Shown: piece by piece, positions 7,931 through 15,980 of the stretch
Layout: each line of letters starts with the position of its first letter
How positions within the stretch are numbered: the first letter of the stretch is position 1
Origin: Ignavibacteriota bacterium
GTDB lineage: Bacteria > Bacteroidota > Ignavibacteria > UBA10030
Direction of reading: 5' to 3'
DNA: 38,761 nucleotides
Assembly: GCA_003142575.1 (NCBI GenBank)
Contig: PLMS01000069.1
Span: 1,295-40,055, forward strand
Program-made: the position numbers and the translations under genes
The notes under the pieces: generated by a model
What the model was told of the DNA's origin: nothing
Databases searched by the model: none
Seen by the model: only the letters and a program-made list of their open reading frames with translations

Positions 7931-9103
7931 ATGGCACAAGATGTCCAGATAGTCGTTAATAAGCATACGCCGTATGCTGTGAAGGCGTTTGAGCGGATCG
8001 GAAAAGTAACTGCGTTCGATACGCATGAAATCACGAAGGATACAGTCAAAGATGCCGACATCCTCATCGTTCGTTCCGAGACGAAAGTCGATCATACTTT
8101 GTTGGATGGAAGCCGTGTGAAATTTGTCGGAACGGTGACGATCGGAATCGATCATGTGGATGAAGAATATCTTGCACAGAATGGAATTACGTTTGTCAGT
8201 GCTCCCGGCAGTAATTCAAATTCGGTTGGTGAATATATCACAGCAGCATTATTGGAACTGGCACAGAGCAATGGTTTCTCACTGAACGACAAAACCATCG
8301 GTATTGTAGGAGTCGGCAACGTTGGCAGCAAGGTTTGGCGCAAAGCAGAAGCGCTGGGATTGCGAGTACTTTTAAATGATCCGCCTCTTCAACGGCTGGG
8401 AAGTAATTATCCATTGCATTCCTTAGAAAAATTGATGGAGGCGGATATTATTACGCTCCATGTTCCGTTGACACGTTCAGGATCTGATGCAACATATCAT
8501 CTTTTCAATGAGAATCGAATTCGCAAAATGAAACGGGGTGCCATTCTCATCAATACCTCACGCGGCGGCGTTGTGGAAACAGATGCCTTGAAACGCACAC
8601 TGAGTGATGGGCATCTCTCAACTGCCGTGCTTGATGTATGGGAGAAAGAACCAAATATCAACACATCTCTCCTTGAACTCGTTTCATTAGGAACACAACA
8701 CATAGCCGGTTATTCGTTAGATGGCAAGCTCAATGCACTTCGGATGAATTACGAAGCAGTCTGTCGTTTTCTCGGGAGACCTAGTGATCAAGAAATCAAT
8801 GCACTTATACCGGATTCTGCGTTACCGGAAATCAGGGTTGAAGGAATTCACACATCGGTGCAACAGACACTTCGAGATATCGTAAAGCAATGTTACGACA
8901 TTACCTTGGATGACCGGCTTCTGCGTCAAATTATATCGCTTCCGGAAGAAGAACGTGGGAAGTATTTTTCTAGAATTCGCACAGAGTACCGCATTCGGAG
9001 AGAGTTCTTTAACTACACAGTATGTGTGGACGGCGAAGCAAAGAGTCTTTTCAATGTGCTTCAACTTCTTGGGTTTAAAGTGACGAAAGCAGCATCGTCA
9101 TGA
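7931..9103 (+). CDS. pdxB: Erythronate-4-phosphate dehydrogenase
   Basis: A D-2-hydroxyacid dehydrogenase that oxidises 4-phosphoerythronate, the second step of the DXP-dependent route to pyridoxal phosphate. I used the ATG at 7931 (390 residues); a TTG nine bases earlier is possible, and neither has a clear ribosome site. The Rossmann motif GVGNVG is at 127-132. The catalytic triad is Arg211 (NTSRGG), Glu240 (WEKEP) and His257 ([11 protein letters not shown]). The HIAGYSLDG and [12 protein letters not shown] stretches match PdxB rather than lactate or phosphoglycerate dehydrogenases, and the length and a C-terminal dimerisation region also fit. The stop overlaps the dut start (ATGA), so translation is probably coupled. 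Other PdxB-like dehydrogenases cannot be wholly excluded without alignment. Confidence 0.9.
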   Translation: MAQDVQIVVNKHTPYAVKAFERIGKVTAFDTHEITKDTVKDADILIVRSETKVDHTLLDGSRVKFVGTVTIGIDHVDEEYLAQNGITFVSAPGSNSNSVGEYITAALLELAQSNGFSLNDKTIGIVGVGNVGSKVWRKAEALGLRVLLNDPPLQRLGSNYPLHSLEKLMEADIITLHVPLTRSGSDATYHLFNENRIRKMKRGAILINTSRGGVVETDALKRTLSDGHLSTAVLDVWEKEPNINTSLLELVSLGTQHIAGYSLDGKLNALRMNYEAVCRFLGRPSDQEINALIPDSALPEIRVEGIHTSVQQTLRDIVKQCYDITLDDRLLRQIISLPEEERGKYFSRIRTEYRIRREFFNYTVCVDGEAKSLFNVLQLLGFKVTKAASS

Positions 9104-9573
9104 CTGAAAGATTTCAGGCACGTATTCTCAGAATCAATCCGGAACAACAGGATATTCCCTTACCTGCGTATGCAACGGAAGGGTCTGCAGGAATGGATAT
9201 TTGTGCTGCAGTAGAGAAGGACGTGGAAATTCCACCGGGCGAAACAATTTTAATTCCGACAGGATTTATCATCGAGTTGCCGCAAGGGCACGAAGCGCAA
9301 GTGCGGCCAAGGAGTGGTCTTGCTATCAAACATAATATTGGAATTCTCAACTCACCGGGAACAATTGATTCCGATTATCGCGGTGAGGTTAAAATTATTC
9401 TCACAAACTTTGGAAAGAGGCCGTATGTTATTCACCGCGGGGATCGCATAGCGCAAATGATTGTGGCAAAGTACGAACGCGTGCAATGGAAAGAAGTATC
9501 GTCGCTTGCTGAATCTGTACGCGGAGAAGGCGGTTTCGGCCATACGGGAATTGCATCGAAGGGGAATCAATAA
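9100..9573 (+). CDS. dut: dUTP diphosphatase
   Basis: This enzyme hydrolyses dUTP to dUMP and pyrophosphate, keeping uracil out of DNA and supplying dUMP for thymidylate synthesis. All five motifs of the homotrimeric family appear in order in 157 residues: GSAGMDICA near 28-36, PRSGLA near 70, [11 protein letters not shown] near 86-96 with the catalytic aspartate, GDRIAQMIV, and the Gly/Phe-rich [10 protein letters not shown] tail. That tail closes over the nucleotide of a neighbouring subunit. The ATG overlaps the pdxB stop by four bases. The next gene starts one base after the dut stop codon. Confidence 0.97.
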   Translation: MTERFQARILRINPEQQDIPLPAYATEGSAGMDICAAVEKDVEIPPGETILIPTGFIIELPQGHEAQVRPRSGLAIKHNIGILNSPGTIDSDYRGEVKIILTNFGKRPYVIHRGDRIAQMIVAKYERVQWKEVSSLAESVRGEGGFGHTGIASKGNQ

Positions 9574-9574
9574 A

Positions 9575-10891
9575 ATGGCTCAACAAAGAAAAAGGAAGAA
9601 CACAGCGCGAATGAAATCCAACCATCGAGATGGATCACAGGATATGCGCTTGGACTCGGTTTTCGCATCATTGGGCAGGATTGAGATCGTGCTGCTCATC
9701 GGAGGTGTGCTTCTGTTACTCGTGCTCATCTATACTATTCATGCTATCCTTTCTCCATTTCTTGCACTTGGCTCTATTCTCTTCATTCTCTTTCCATTGC
9801 GCCGCTATGTACTTGCACGGAATCTCATGTGGCTCGCAATCATTCTCTTTACATTATGGTTTTTGGATTCCGTATCGGCGATCCTTGCGCCCTTTATTGT
9901 ATCCATAATCTTTGCGTATATGCTCAAACCGGTTGTGGATCTTTTCCAAAGCTGGAAAATTCCGCGCTGGGTGAGTTCGCTCATACTTATCCTGCTCTTC
10001 ATTTCAGGTATTACTCTCATTCTCTTTTTTGTTCTTCCCATAGCGCTCTCACAGTTTGAAGGTGTACTTGATTTGCTGTCGAAACTCACGAATGAATACC
10101 AAAGTACGTTTTGGAACAGCCATTTGGTCAAAATATTAGAGAGCTATGGTATCTCTGTAAATGAACTTCGTAATGCATTTGCCAGCCAACTGACGCCTCG
10201 ATTTGAAGATATTCTCAAAACGCTTATCAATGCGCTTGGTTCCTTAATGAGCAGCATCTCAGGTTTCATTACACAAATATTTTATATCATTTTAGTGCCA
10301 TTCCTGACATTTTATTTCTTGGCAGATTTCCCCAAAATCAGCCACCGTTTTTTGATGCTCTTTCCTCGAAGGAATCGCGACCGTGTAGAAAACTTTATGA
10401 CTCGTGCTGATGATCTTATTGGACATTATTTACGTGGAGCACTTTTAGTAGCACTTCTACAAGGATTTATTATTTCAGTCGTTTTTTCTATTGTCGGAAT
10501 AAAATATGCTTTCCTTTTGGGACTCCTGACATGTCTCTTCGATTTTGTTCCCTATTTTGGTCTTATTGCTATTATGGCGCTTTCTGCAGTGATTGCACTC
10601 TTCAGCGAACCGCCTGTCTTAACAAAATTAGCAATTGCTCTCGTCTCCATTTCCATCCTTCATATGGCGGAAATAACATTTCTCTCGCCGAAAATAGTCG
10701 GCAGTAAAGTAGGAATGCATCCGCTGCTCATTATTCTCTCTTTGCTCATCTTCATGTATTTCCTTGGTTTTATTGGGTTGCTCATTGCAGTTCCGACGAC
10801 AGCGCTGGTGATATTGTTTGTCAGAGACTGGGAAGCACGAAGGCGCGGAGAAATTCCCATGCCAAAAGATTCCTCCAAAGCGGGTCTTTAA
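9575..10891 (+). CDS. AI-2E family transporter
   Basis: A polytopic membrane protein of the AI-2E/TqsA-PerM family, whose members export various small molecules; only a few have been tied to autoinducer-2 or to Na+/H+ exchange. The ATG at 9575 (438 residues) is preferred over a much longer frame that would run through dut, because a GGGG-type site lies about 10 bases upstream and the dut stop is directly before it. After a basic cytoplasmic N terminus there are about eight hydrophobic segments. The characteristic GLLTCLFDFVPYFGLI and late PKIVG/HPLLIILSLL stretches are present. The stop shares one base with the start of the rsmI-like gene (TAATG). The substrate cannot be read from the sequence. 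Confidence 0.9.
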   Translation: MAQQRKRKNTARMKSNHRDGSQDMRLDSVFASLGRIEIVLLIGGVLLLLVLIYTIHAILSPFLALGSILFILFPLRRYVLARNLMWLAIILFTLWFLDSVSAILAPFIVSIIFAYMLKPVVDLFQSWKIPRWVSSLILILLFISGITLILFFVLPIALSQFEGVLDLLSKLTNEYQSTFWNSHLVKILESYGISVNELRNAFASQLTPRFEDILKTLINALGSLMSSISGFITQIFYIILVPFLTFYFLADFPKISHRFLMLFPRRNRDRVENFMTRADDLIGHYLRGALLVALLQGFIISVVFSIVGIKYAFLLGLLTCLFDFVPYFGLIAIMALSAVIALFSEPPVLTKLAIALVSISILHMAEITFLSPKIVGSKVGMHPLLIILSLLIFMYFLGFIGLLIAVPTTALVILFVRDWEARRRGEIPMPKDSSKAGL

Positions 10892-11571
10892 TGTCAGGTG
10901 TTCTTTATCTCGTTGCAACTCCTATCGGCAATTATGATGACATTACACTTCGGGCAATAAAAGTACTCAAAGAAGCAGATGTCATTGTGTGTGAAGAACG
11001 AAGTGAAGGACAGCATCTCCTTCGTCATTATGGAATAGAAAATCAAGTAGAGACACTCAACGAGCATAATGAGGCGGCAGCAGCGAGTGTCATTATCGAT
11101 TTTCTGAAAGAAGGGAAGTCCATTGCATTAATTTCCGATGCGGGGACACCTGTGTTTTCTGATCCCGGAAGAATATTAGTTGAAAAAGCTATCCACCTGC
11201 ACATAAAGATTGTTCCTATCCCCGGCGCTTCCTCGCTCCTTCCAGCGCTCATTGTTTCAGGATTTTTCATTAAGGAATTTGTATTTGCCGGATTTCTTTC
11301 GCCCAAGCGAGAACGACGTCTTACCGAATTGCGCGAGTTTCGAAAGGAGCGCCGCACGATTGTCTTGATGGACACACCCTACCGGCTCGTTCAGCTTTTA
11401 CGGGATATGGCAGATGTCTTTGGAGAAACGAGACGAGTGTGCGTTGCCTTCGATCTGACGTTATCGACGGAAGAAATCTTTCACGGAACTGCGCCAAAAT
11501 TGTACCAGAAGTTCCTGAAAGAAGGTAAGAAGGGGGAATTTGTTGTGGTATTGGAAGGAACGAAGAAGTAA
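10891..11571 (+). CDS. rsmI: RsmI-like tetrapyrrole-methylase-fold methyltransferase
   Basis: A SAM-dependent methyltransferase of the TP-methylase fold. RsmI methylates the 2'-O of C1402 in 16S rRNA. The N terminus YLVATPIGNYDDITLRA and the SDAGTPVFSDPG and PIPGASS motifs are typical of RsmI. Two features are unusual. The usual AEDTR after the first strand reads CEERS (about residue 35-39), and the YEAPHR position reads MDTPYR. At 226 residues it lacks the C-terminal extension of longer RsmI proteins, as short forms in related bacteria do. It may be true RsmI or a diverged paralogue with another RNA target. The start overlaps the previous stop by one base, so it ends the plus-strand run that begins at 5001. 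Confidence 0.8.
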   Translation: MSGVLYLVATPIGNYDDITLRAIKVLKEADVIVCEERSEGQHLLRHYGIENQVETLNEHNEAAAASVIIDFLKEGKSIALISDAGTPVFSDPGRILVEKAIHLHIKIVPIPGASSLLPALIVSGFFIKEFVFAGFLSPKRERRLTELREFRKERRTIVLMDTPYRLVQLLRDMADVFGETRRVCVAFDLTLSTEEIFHGTAPKLYQKFLKEGKKGEFVVVLEGTKK

Positions 11572-11600
11572 GCGTTCCATTTAGGTTTAGAAAGATACAT

Positions 11601-11633
11601 ATGCATTCCATAACGGAAGGCATTCTTGTATTT
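11601..11633. terminator. Terminator-like hairpin between convergent genes
   Basis: ATGCATTCC (11601-11609) pairs with GGAAGGCAT (11615-11623), with one mismatch and a 5-base loop. A T-rich but broken run follows. It lies in the 80-base gap where the rsmI-like gene and the arginine decarboxylase gene converge, which is the expected place for a shared terminator. The tail is poor, so confidence is modest. Confidence 0.4.
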
Positions 11634-11651
11634 CATCAGTCTACGATGAAG

Positions 11652-12197
11652 CTACGGCAGCAGCACGGCTACCGCAACCACCGATGTCCATAAACCGTTC
11701 TTATCGCCTTCCGCAGATTGTGTAATGTTAAATGTGCGAACGATCTTTCCAGACATTTTGAAGATTTTCTCCCGTTCGTCCCAGTTCGTGTTCGGATCAA
11801 ATTGCACACCGAGTGTCGTTGCAAGCATAGAAGCTGCAAGATCTTCAGCATATTCACCCGCGCGTTCATCGGTTTCGCCGAAAGGATGGTGTTCGGAAAG
11901 ATAGCCATAGACTGTATCATCGGCAGGCTGCGCAACGCCGATCGATGATGCAATGAGGCGATTGGGTTCATTGGTGGCGTTTCTCGCCATCACGCAAAAG
12001 GTTATTTGCCCTGGGCTCAATTGTTTAATCCCTTCATCCTTCGGAATGCGTTTGCAGCCAGGCGGGTAAATACTCGAGACGGTCACAATGTTACATATTT
12101 CGATGCCGGCATCTCTCAAAGCAAGCTCGAATGATTGAAGGTAGTCTTTATGGCGTCCAACGCCTTTAGAAAAAAACATTTTCGTGGGAGTAAACAA
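11652..12197 (-). CDS. pdaD: Pyruvoyl-dependent arginine decarboxylase
   Basis: This enzyme decarboxylates arginine to agmatine, the entry to putrescine and spermidine. It is made as a proenzyme that cleaves itself between two serines to create the pyruvoyl cofactor. The cleavage site is Ser41-Ser42 in [11 protein letters not shown]. The N-terminal [11 protein letters not shown] and the conserved [11 protein letters not shown] helix match the family, and 181 residues is the usual length. The TTG start at 12197 is supported by a GGAG site 7 bases upstream and keeps the PTK strand; an internal ATG at 12179 would cut it. The next gene upstream on the same strand, tyrS, is 161 bases away across a hairpin repeat, so this gene may have its own promoter. 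No agmatine-processing gene is in the window. Confidence 0.95.
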   Translation of the reverse strand: MFTPTKMFFSKGVGRHKDYLQSFELALRDAGIEICNIVTVSSIYPPGCKRIPKDEGIKQLSPGQITFCVMARNATNEPNRLIASSIGVAQPADDTVYGYLSEHHPFGETDERAGEYAEDLAASMLATTLGVQFDPNTNWDEREKIFKMSGKIVRTFNITQSAEGDKNGLWTSVVAVAVLLP

Positions 12198-12274
12198 TTC
12201 AAATCTCCGAAAAGATTAATGATAGGTTATTTCTTGTTTATTTTTGTGGAATCTCAAGAATAGGAACAAAGTAC

Positions 12275-12322
12275 TCCTCCCCATGTCCCCTCCTCGTGGA
12301 GGAGGGGAAAAAGGGGTGGTGG
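12275..12322. repeat. Pyrimidine-rich hairpin repeat
   Basis: CCCCTCCTC (12287-12295) pairs with GAGGAGGGG (12299-12307) around a 3-base loop, followed by an A-run and GGGGTGG. It resembles, on the opposite strand, the CCCCACC plus CCTCCCC/GGGGAGG arrangement at the start of the window and near 15900. It lies between tyrS and the arginine decarboxylase gene and is not coding. Confidence 0.55.
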
Positions 12323-12358
12323 AGCAAGAGCGCAAAATTATACTTGAGGGTGATATTT

Positions 12359-13585
12359 TCATGAGTTTGTATATGTCAACGATTTTTTAACTTTTAAAAA
12401 TCTTCGTTTACCAACCTTAAGAATAAATTCACTTTTATCCGGTAGAAGTGCATTAGGATCGGAGACACGTTCGCCATCAATACTCACGCCGCCCTGATCG
12501 ATTAACCGCCGCGCTTCGCCCTTTGAAGTGGCGAGTTTTGCTTCTGCGATCAATGCGGTAATAGTCATGGGAGCGTTTACCGTAAATTCTTCAATATCGT
12601 CTGGAATACTTTTCTCAACAAATATTCTATCGAATTCCTCTTCGGCACCAGTTGCTGCTTCCTGTGAATGATACATCCGGACAAACGTTCGTGCGAGTGT
12701 ACGTTTCATATCACGAGGATTGATTTTGGGATTGTCCAAAGACTTCTTGATTTCTAAAAGTTCTTTCTTTGATACATCAGTTGCCAATTCGAAATACTGA
12801 TAGATGAGTTTATCAGGAATACTGAGCGTCTTGCCATAAATGTCTTTTGGCGTATCACTCACGCCAATGTAGTTATCGAGAGATTTACTCATCTTCTCAA
12901 CACCGTCGGTACCGACAAGAATAGGCATCATTAATGTCACTTGCGGCTCCTGACCGAATTCCCGCTGGATATCTCTTCCCACCAGAAGATTGAACTTCTG
13001 GTCTGTGCCGCCAAGCTCGACATCTGCATGAATAGCAACGGAGTCCATCGCTTGGGCTAGAGGGTAGAGGAATTCATGCACGCTGATCGGTTCGCCGGCT
13101 TTGTAACGAATTGTAAAATCATCCCGCTCCAACATTCGCGCAACCGTATATTTACTTGCAAGCCGGATAACATCGGCAAAGCTCATCTTGTCTAACCACT
13201 CGGAATTATACTGCATCGTCACTCGTTGGGACGAAAGGATTTTTGTCGCTTGTTCAAAATAGGACTGACCGTTCTTGCGTGTTTCTGCAAGAGTCAGTGA
13301 AGGACGTGTTTTACTTTTTCCCGATGGGTCTCCAATCATTCCGGTAAAATCGCCGATGATCAAAGTAGCTTGGTGTCCAAGATCTTGGAATTGCCGAAGT
13401 TTGCGAAGGACAACAGAATGTCCTAAATGTAAATCAGGACGGCTTGGGTCGCAGCCAAGTTTTATATTGAGCGGCTTCTTTGTTTTGATGGAATGTTCAA
13501 GCTTCTTGACGAGATCTTCTTCCGGGATAATTTCAAAGACCCCGCGCTTGATCAGATCCATTTGTTCATTGATGGGGGGGAACAA
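12359..13585 (-). CDS. tyrS: Tyrosyl-tRNA synthetase
   Basis: Charges tRNA-Tyr with tyrosine. A class I synthetase of 408 residues: HLGH at 53-56 (HIGH signature), the following RKLRQFQDLGH helix and IGDFTGMIGDPSG, then KMSKS at 231-235, and a C-terminal S4 RNA-binding domain from about 340. The long HLGH-side motif fits the TyrZ-like bacterial subgroup. The TTG at 13585 keeps the FPPINEQMDLIKRG N terminus usual for the family, whereas the first ATG (13561) would remove part of it. That TTG lies three bases after the smpB stop, with an AAGGAG inside the end of smpB, so translation is probably coupled. Seven cytosines follow the start codon on the coding strand. Confidence 0.97.
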   Translation of the reverse strand: MFPPINEQMDLIKRGVFEIIPEEDLVKKLEHSIKTKKPLNIKLGCDPSRPDLHLGHSVVLRKLRQFQDLGHQATLIIGDFTGMIGDPSGKSKTRPSLTLAETRKNGQSYFEQATKILSSQRVTMQYNSEWLDKMSFADVIRLASKYTVARMLERDDFTIRYKAGEPISVHEFLYPLAQAMDSVAIHADVELGGTDQKFNLLVGRDIQREFGQEPQVTLMMPILVGTDGVEKMSKSLDNYIGVSDTPKDIYGKTLSIPDKLIYQYFELATDVSKKELLEIKKSLDNPKINPRDMKRTLARTFVRMYHSQEAATGAEEEFDRIFVEKSIPDDIEEFTVNAPMTITALIAEAKLATSKGEARRLIDQGGVSIDGERVSDPNALLPDKSEFILKVGKRRFLKVKKSLTYTNS

Positions 13586-13588
13586 TTC

Positions 13589-14050
13589 TTACGTTCTACT
13601 CCTTTTCAGTCGTGCAATGTTTCGGTCTGATTCGCGTTTTGCAATTGCTTCACGCTTATCATAACTCTTTTTACCGCGCGCGAGCGCGAGTTCTACTTTT
13701 GCGTATGGTCCCTTGAAATAGACAGACAAGGGAATGAGCGTTAATCCTTTTTCCTTCAACCCGCCAAGCAGTTTACGGATTTGTTTTTTCTGCAGCAACA
13801 GCTTCCGTTTGCGTCGAGGTTCATGGTTGTAAATACTGCCATGCTCGTACGGATTGATATGCATTCCTTCCAACCATACTTCACCGCTTCTCAATTCAGC
13901 ATAACTGTCCTGGAGATTTGCATTGCCCTGTCGCAACGACTTCACCTCGGTGCCGGTGAGAACAATGCCGGCCTCAAACGCTTCGATGATGAAATAATCG
14001 TGCCGTGCCTTGCGGTTGCTTATTGAGATACGCTGTGGTGCTTCTGCCAT
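13589..14050 (-). CDS. smpB: SsrA-binding protein SmpB
   Basis: Binds tmRNA and brings it to stalled ribosomes, where it mimics the missing part of tRNA so that trans-translation can tag and free the nascent chain. The 153-residue protein shows the family hallmarks: NRKARHDYFIIEAFEAGIVLTGTEVKSLR at the N terminus, HINPYEHGSIYNHEPRRKRKLL in the middle, and a basic C-terminal tail beginning KKSYDKREAIAKRESDRNIAR that inserts in the mRNA channel. It is the first gene of a minus-strand unit with tyrS and has a good promoter just upstream. No tmRNA gene was recognised in the window. Confidence 0.98.
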   Translation of the reverse strand: MAEAPQRISISNRKARHDYFIIEAFEAGIVLTGTEVKSLRQGNANLQDSYAELRSGEVWLEGMHINPYEHGSIYNHEPRRKRKLLLQKKQIRKLLGGLKEKGLTLIPLSVYFKGPYAKVELALARGKKSYDKREAIAKRESDRNIARLKRSRT

Positions 14051-14068
14051 CCGAACATTTTTGTTTTT

Positions 14069-14097
14069 AACATACCTGAAAAGTAAAAAAGAATCAA
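14069..14097 (-). promoter_or_regulatory. Sigma-70-type promoter for smpB-tyrS
   Basis: On the minus strand there is TTGATT (14097-14092), a 17-base spacer and TATGTT (14074-14069), about 19 bases before the smpB ATG. It is divergent from the lpdA promoter; the two are about 170 bases apart. The intervening 285-base gap shows no ORF or strong structure. Confidence 0.55.
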
Positions 14098-14267
14098 TGA
14101 GAATTCTTAATTTCTTCTATGAGAAAAAATTCATCAGAAAGAGCGCTGGAACACCTTTGCAGGACTTTTAGCGTGAATGGGAAGAGCAATTTATTCATCG
14201 AACGGGGGAACTCGGATGAGATGATTCATCGTTTCATAGAGAGTGGGTAGAGCGAAGTATGACTGCT

Positions 14268-14296
14268 TTGCCTTTCGGAACACTTCTGACTATATT
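14268..14296 (+). promoter_or_regulatory. Sigma-70-type promoter for lpdA
   Basis: TTGCCT (14268-14273), a 17-base spacer and TATATT (14291-14296). Transcription would start near 14303, 33 bases before the lpdA ATG. This placement excludes an upstream in-frame start at 14243. Confidence 0.55.
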
Positions 14297-14335
14297 AAGC
14301 GCAGAAAACCGATATTTTCTCCTAGAAAGAATACT

Positions 14336-15730
14336 ATGGCAGAGCGGCAATACGATGTGATAGTGATCGGCGGCGGTCCTGGCGGATATGTAGCGGCGAT
14401 TCGAGCTGCACAGCTTGGGATGAAAGTTGGTCTGGTGGAACGTGATAAACTTGGCGGCGTATGCCTCAATTGGGGATGTGTTCCCTCAAAAGCACTCATT
14501 AAAAGTGCCGAATTGTATAATGCTTTTAAAAAGTCGCAGGAATTTGGAATTTCTCATACCGGGCTTATATATGACTTTTCAAAGATTATTTCCAGAAGCC
14601 GGGGAGTTGCTGATCGCATCTCCAAAGGTGTCGAGTATTTAATGAAGAAAAATAAAATTGAGATTATTTCCGGCACAGCAAAACTTACAGGCAGAAATTC
14701 TATTGAAGTGACAAAAGACGGCAAAGTCACAGATACAATCAAATCAAAAAGCATCATTCTCGCTACAGGCGGAAGGCCGCGCTCCGTTCCTGGTGTTACT
14801 ATTGATCGGAAGAAAATCATCACAAGTACAGAGGCAATGTCGTTGCCGGAACAGCCGAAATCACTGATTGTCATTGGCGGAGGCGCCATAGGTGTAGAGT
14901 TTGCGTATTTCTACAATTCATTCGGAACCAAAGTAACTATTGTGGAAATGCTGCCATCGATTCTTCCGATCGAGGACAAGGAGATTACAAAAATTCTTGA
15001 CTCCAGTCTGAAGAAATCCGGAATTGATATTCTCACAAACACAAAAGTCGAAAGCGTAAAAATAGACCATGAAGTAACTGTCACGGTTTCTGATAAAGAT
15101 GGAAAGAAAGATATAAAGGCAGATCTTGCGCTGATGGCAGTTGGTGTTCAGGCAAATATTGAAAATATCGGACTTGAAGCGATCGGAGTGAAAACCGAAC
15201 GCGGTTTCATCATTGTCAATGAATTTGGAAAAACCAACATCGATGGGATATACGCTATCGGCGATGTATCCGGTCCGCCGTTGTTAGCGCACGTGGCTTC
15301 GCACGAAGGAATTATTGCTGTCGATCACATAGCAGGAAAAGCGAAACACGGAATCGATCAATTGAACATTCCAAGCTGCACATATTGTCAGCCGCAGGTT
15401 GCAAGCGTAGGTTTAACAGAAGAAGCGGCAGTTGCCAAAGGATACAAAGTTAAGATCGGTCGTTTTCCATTTCGCCCGTTGGGCAAGGCAATGGCAATTG
15501 GCGAAACTGAAGGAATAGTGAAATTAGTCTTTGATGAAAAATACGGCGAATTGCTTGGCGCCCACATCATTGGTTCGGAAGCAACGGAAATGATTGCCGA
15601 GCTTGGCATAGCGAAAGCGCTGGAAACGACATGGGAAGAATTGCACAATACCATGCATGCACATCCGACGTTGTCGGAGGCAGTGATGGAAGCTGCCGGT
15701 CAGGCGTTCGATGTCGCAATTAACATTTAA
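14336..15730 (+). CDS. lpdA: Dihydrolipoyl dehydrogenase (E3)
   Basis: The FAD-dependent E3 component that reoxidises the dihydrolipoyl arm of E2 and passes electrons to NAD+. The ATG at 14336 (464 residues) directly precedes the conserved YDVIVIGGGPGGY FAD-binding stretch and lies just after a well-placed promoter. The redox disulfide is Cys43-Cys48 in GGVCLNWGC. The NAD motif GGGAIGVEF and the FAD-binding AIGDVSGPPLLAH follow. The catalytic pair is His443 and Glu448 in HPTLSE. It heads a cluster with lipB, E1, E2 and lipA, so it is most likely the E3 of that complex and may be shared with glycine cleavage. A 250-base repeat-filled gap separates it from lipB. Confidence 0.97.
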   Translation: MAERQYDVIVIGGGPGGYVAAIRAAQLGMKVGLVERDKLGGVCLNWGCVPSKALIKSAELYNAFKKSQEFGISHTGLIYDFSKIISRSRGVADRISKGVEYLMKKNKIEIISGTAKLTGRNSIEVTKDGKVTDTIKSKSIILATGGRPRSVPGVTIDRKKIITSTEAMSLPEQPKSLIVIGGGAIGVEFAYFYNSFGTKVTIVEMLPSILPIEDKEITKILDSSLKKSGIDILTNTKVESVKIDHEVTVTVSDKDGKKDIKADLALMAVGVQANIENIGLEAIGVKTERGFIIVNEFGKTNIDGIYAIGDVSGPPLLAHVASHEGIIAVDHIAGKAKHGIDQLNIPSCTYCQPQVASVGLTEEAAVAKGYKVKIGRFPFRPLGKAMAIGETEGIVKLVFDEKYGELLGAHIIGSEATEMIAELGIAKALETTWEELHNTMHAHPTLSEAVMEAAGQAFDVAINI

Positions 15731-15774
15731 AAAAAATATAACTATTCAGAGTTCTTTTAAATAGAGAAATGGTT

Positions 15775-15834
15775 CCCTCTCCTTGTAGGAGAGGGTTACT
15801 TGTCCGCCGGTTTTTTGGCGGAGGGTGAGGTCAA
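15775..15834. repeat. Hairpin repeat interrupted by a second hairpin
   Basis: CCCTCTCCT (15775-15783) pairs with AGGAGAGGG (15787-15795). The sequence then reads TTA, a 24-base insertion (15799-15822), and GGGTGAGGTC. Removing the insertion gives a continuous GGGTTAGGGTGAGG. The insertion is itself a hairpin (TCCGCC 15803-15808 with GGCGGA 15817-15822, T-rich loop). Confidence 0.65.
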
Positions 15835-15845
15835 AAAAACAGATT

Positions 15846-15962
15846 GACCCCACCTTTGCGCCAGAGGCGCATCCGCTTCTGGCGGAAGTCCTCCCCTATG
15901 AGGGGAGGAGAAAAAAGTAAAAATGGCATTATAGATGAACCTACTAAGTAGTTATTAAAGAT
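15846..15962. repeat. Dispersed repeat, copy 2, split by a hairpin
   Basis: The sequence matches bases 1-90 of the window in order: GACCCCACCTT, AGTCCTCCCCT, the AGGGGAGGAG arm, AAAATGG.ATTAT and GTAGTTA. A 30-base insertion (15857-15886) separates the first two blocks. The insertion folds as CGCCAGA/TCTGGCG (15859-15865 with 15878-15884) with a paired GCG/CGC core. Everything between lpdA and lipB (15731-15980) is this and the neighbouring repeat; no gene was seen. Confidence 0.7.
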
Positions 15963-15980
15963 ATTGAAAAGAGAAACTGA

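Noticed and set aside
9461-9574. Longer N terminus for the AI-2E transporter gene
   Set aside because: It would run through dut in another frame. The ATG at 9575 directly follows the dut stop and has a ribosome site.
14243-14335. Extended N terminus of lpdA
   Set aside because: The extra residues precede the conserved FAD motif without homology, and the promoter at 14268-14296 lies inside that stretch.
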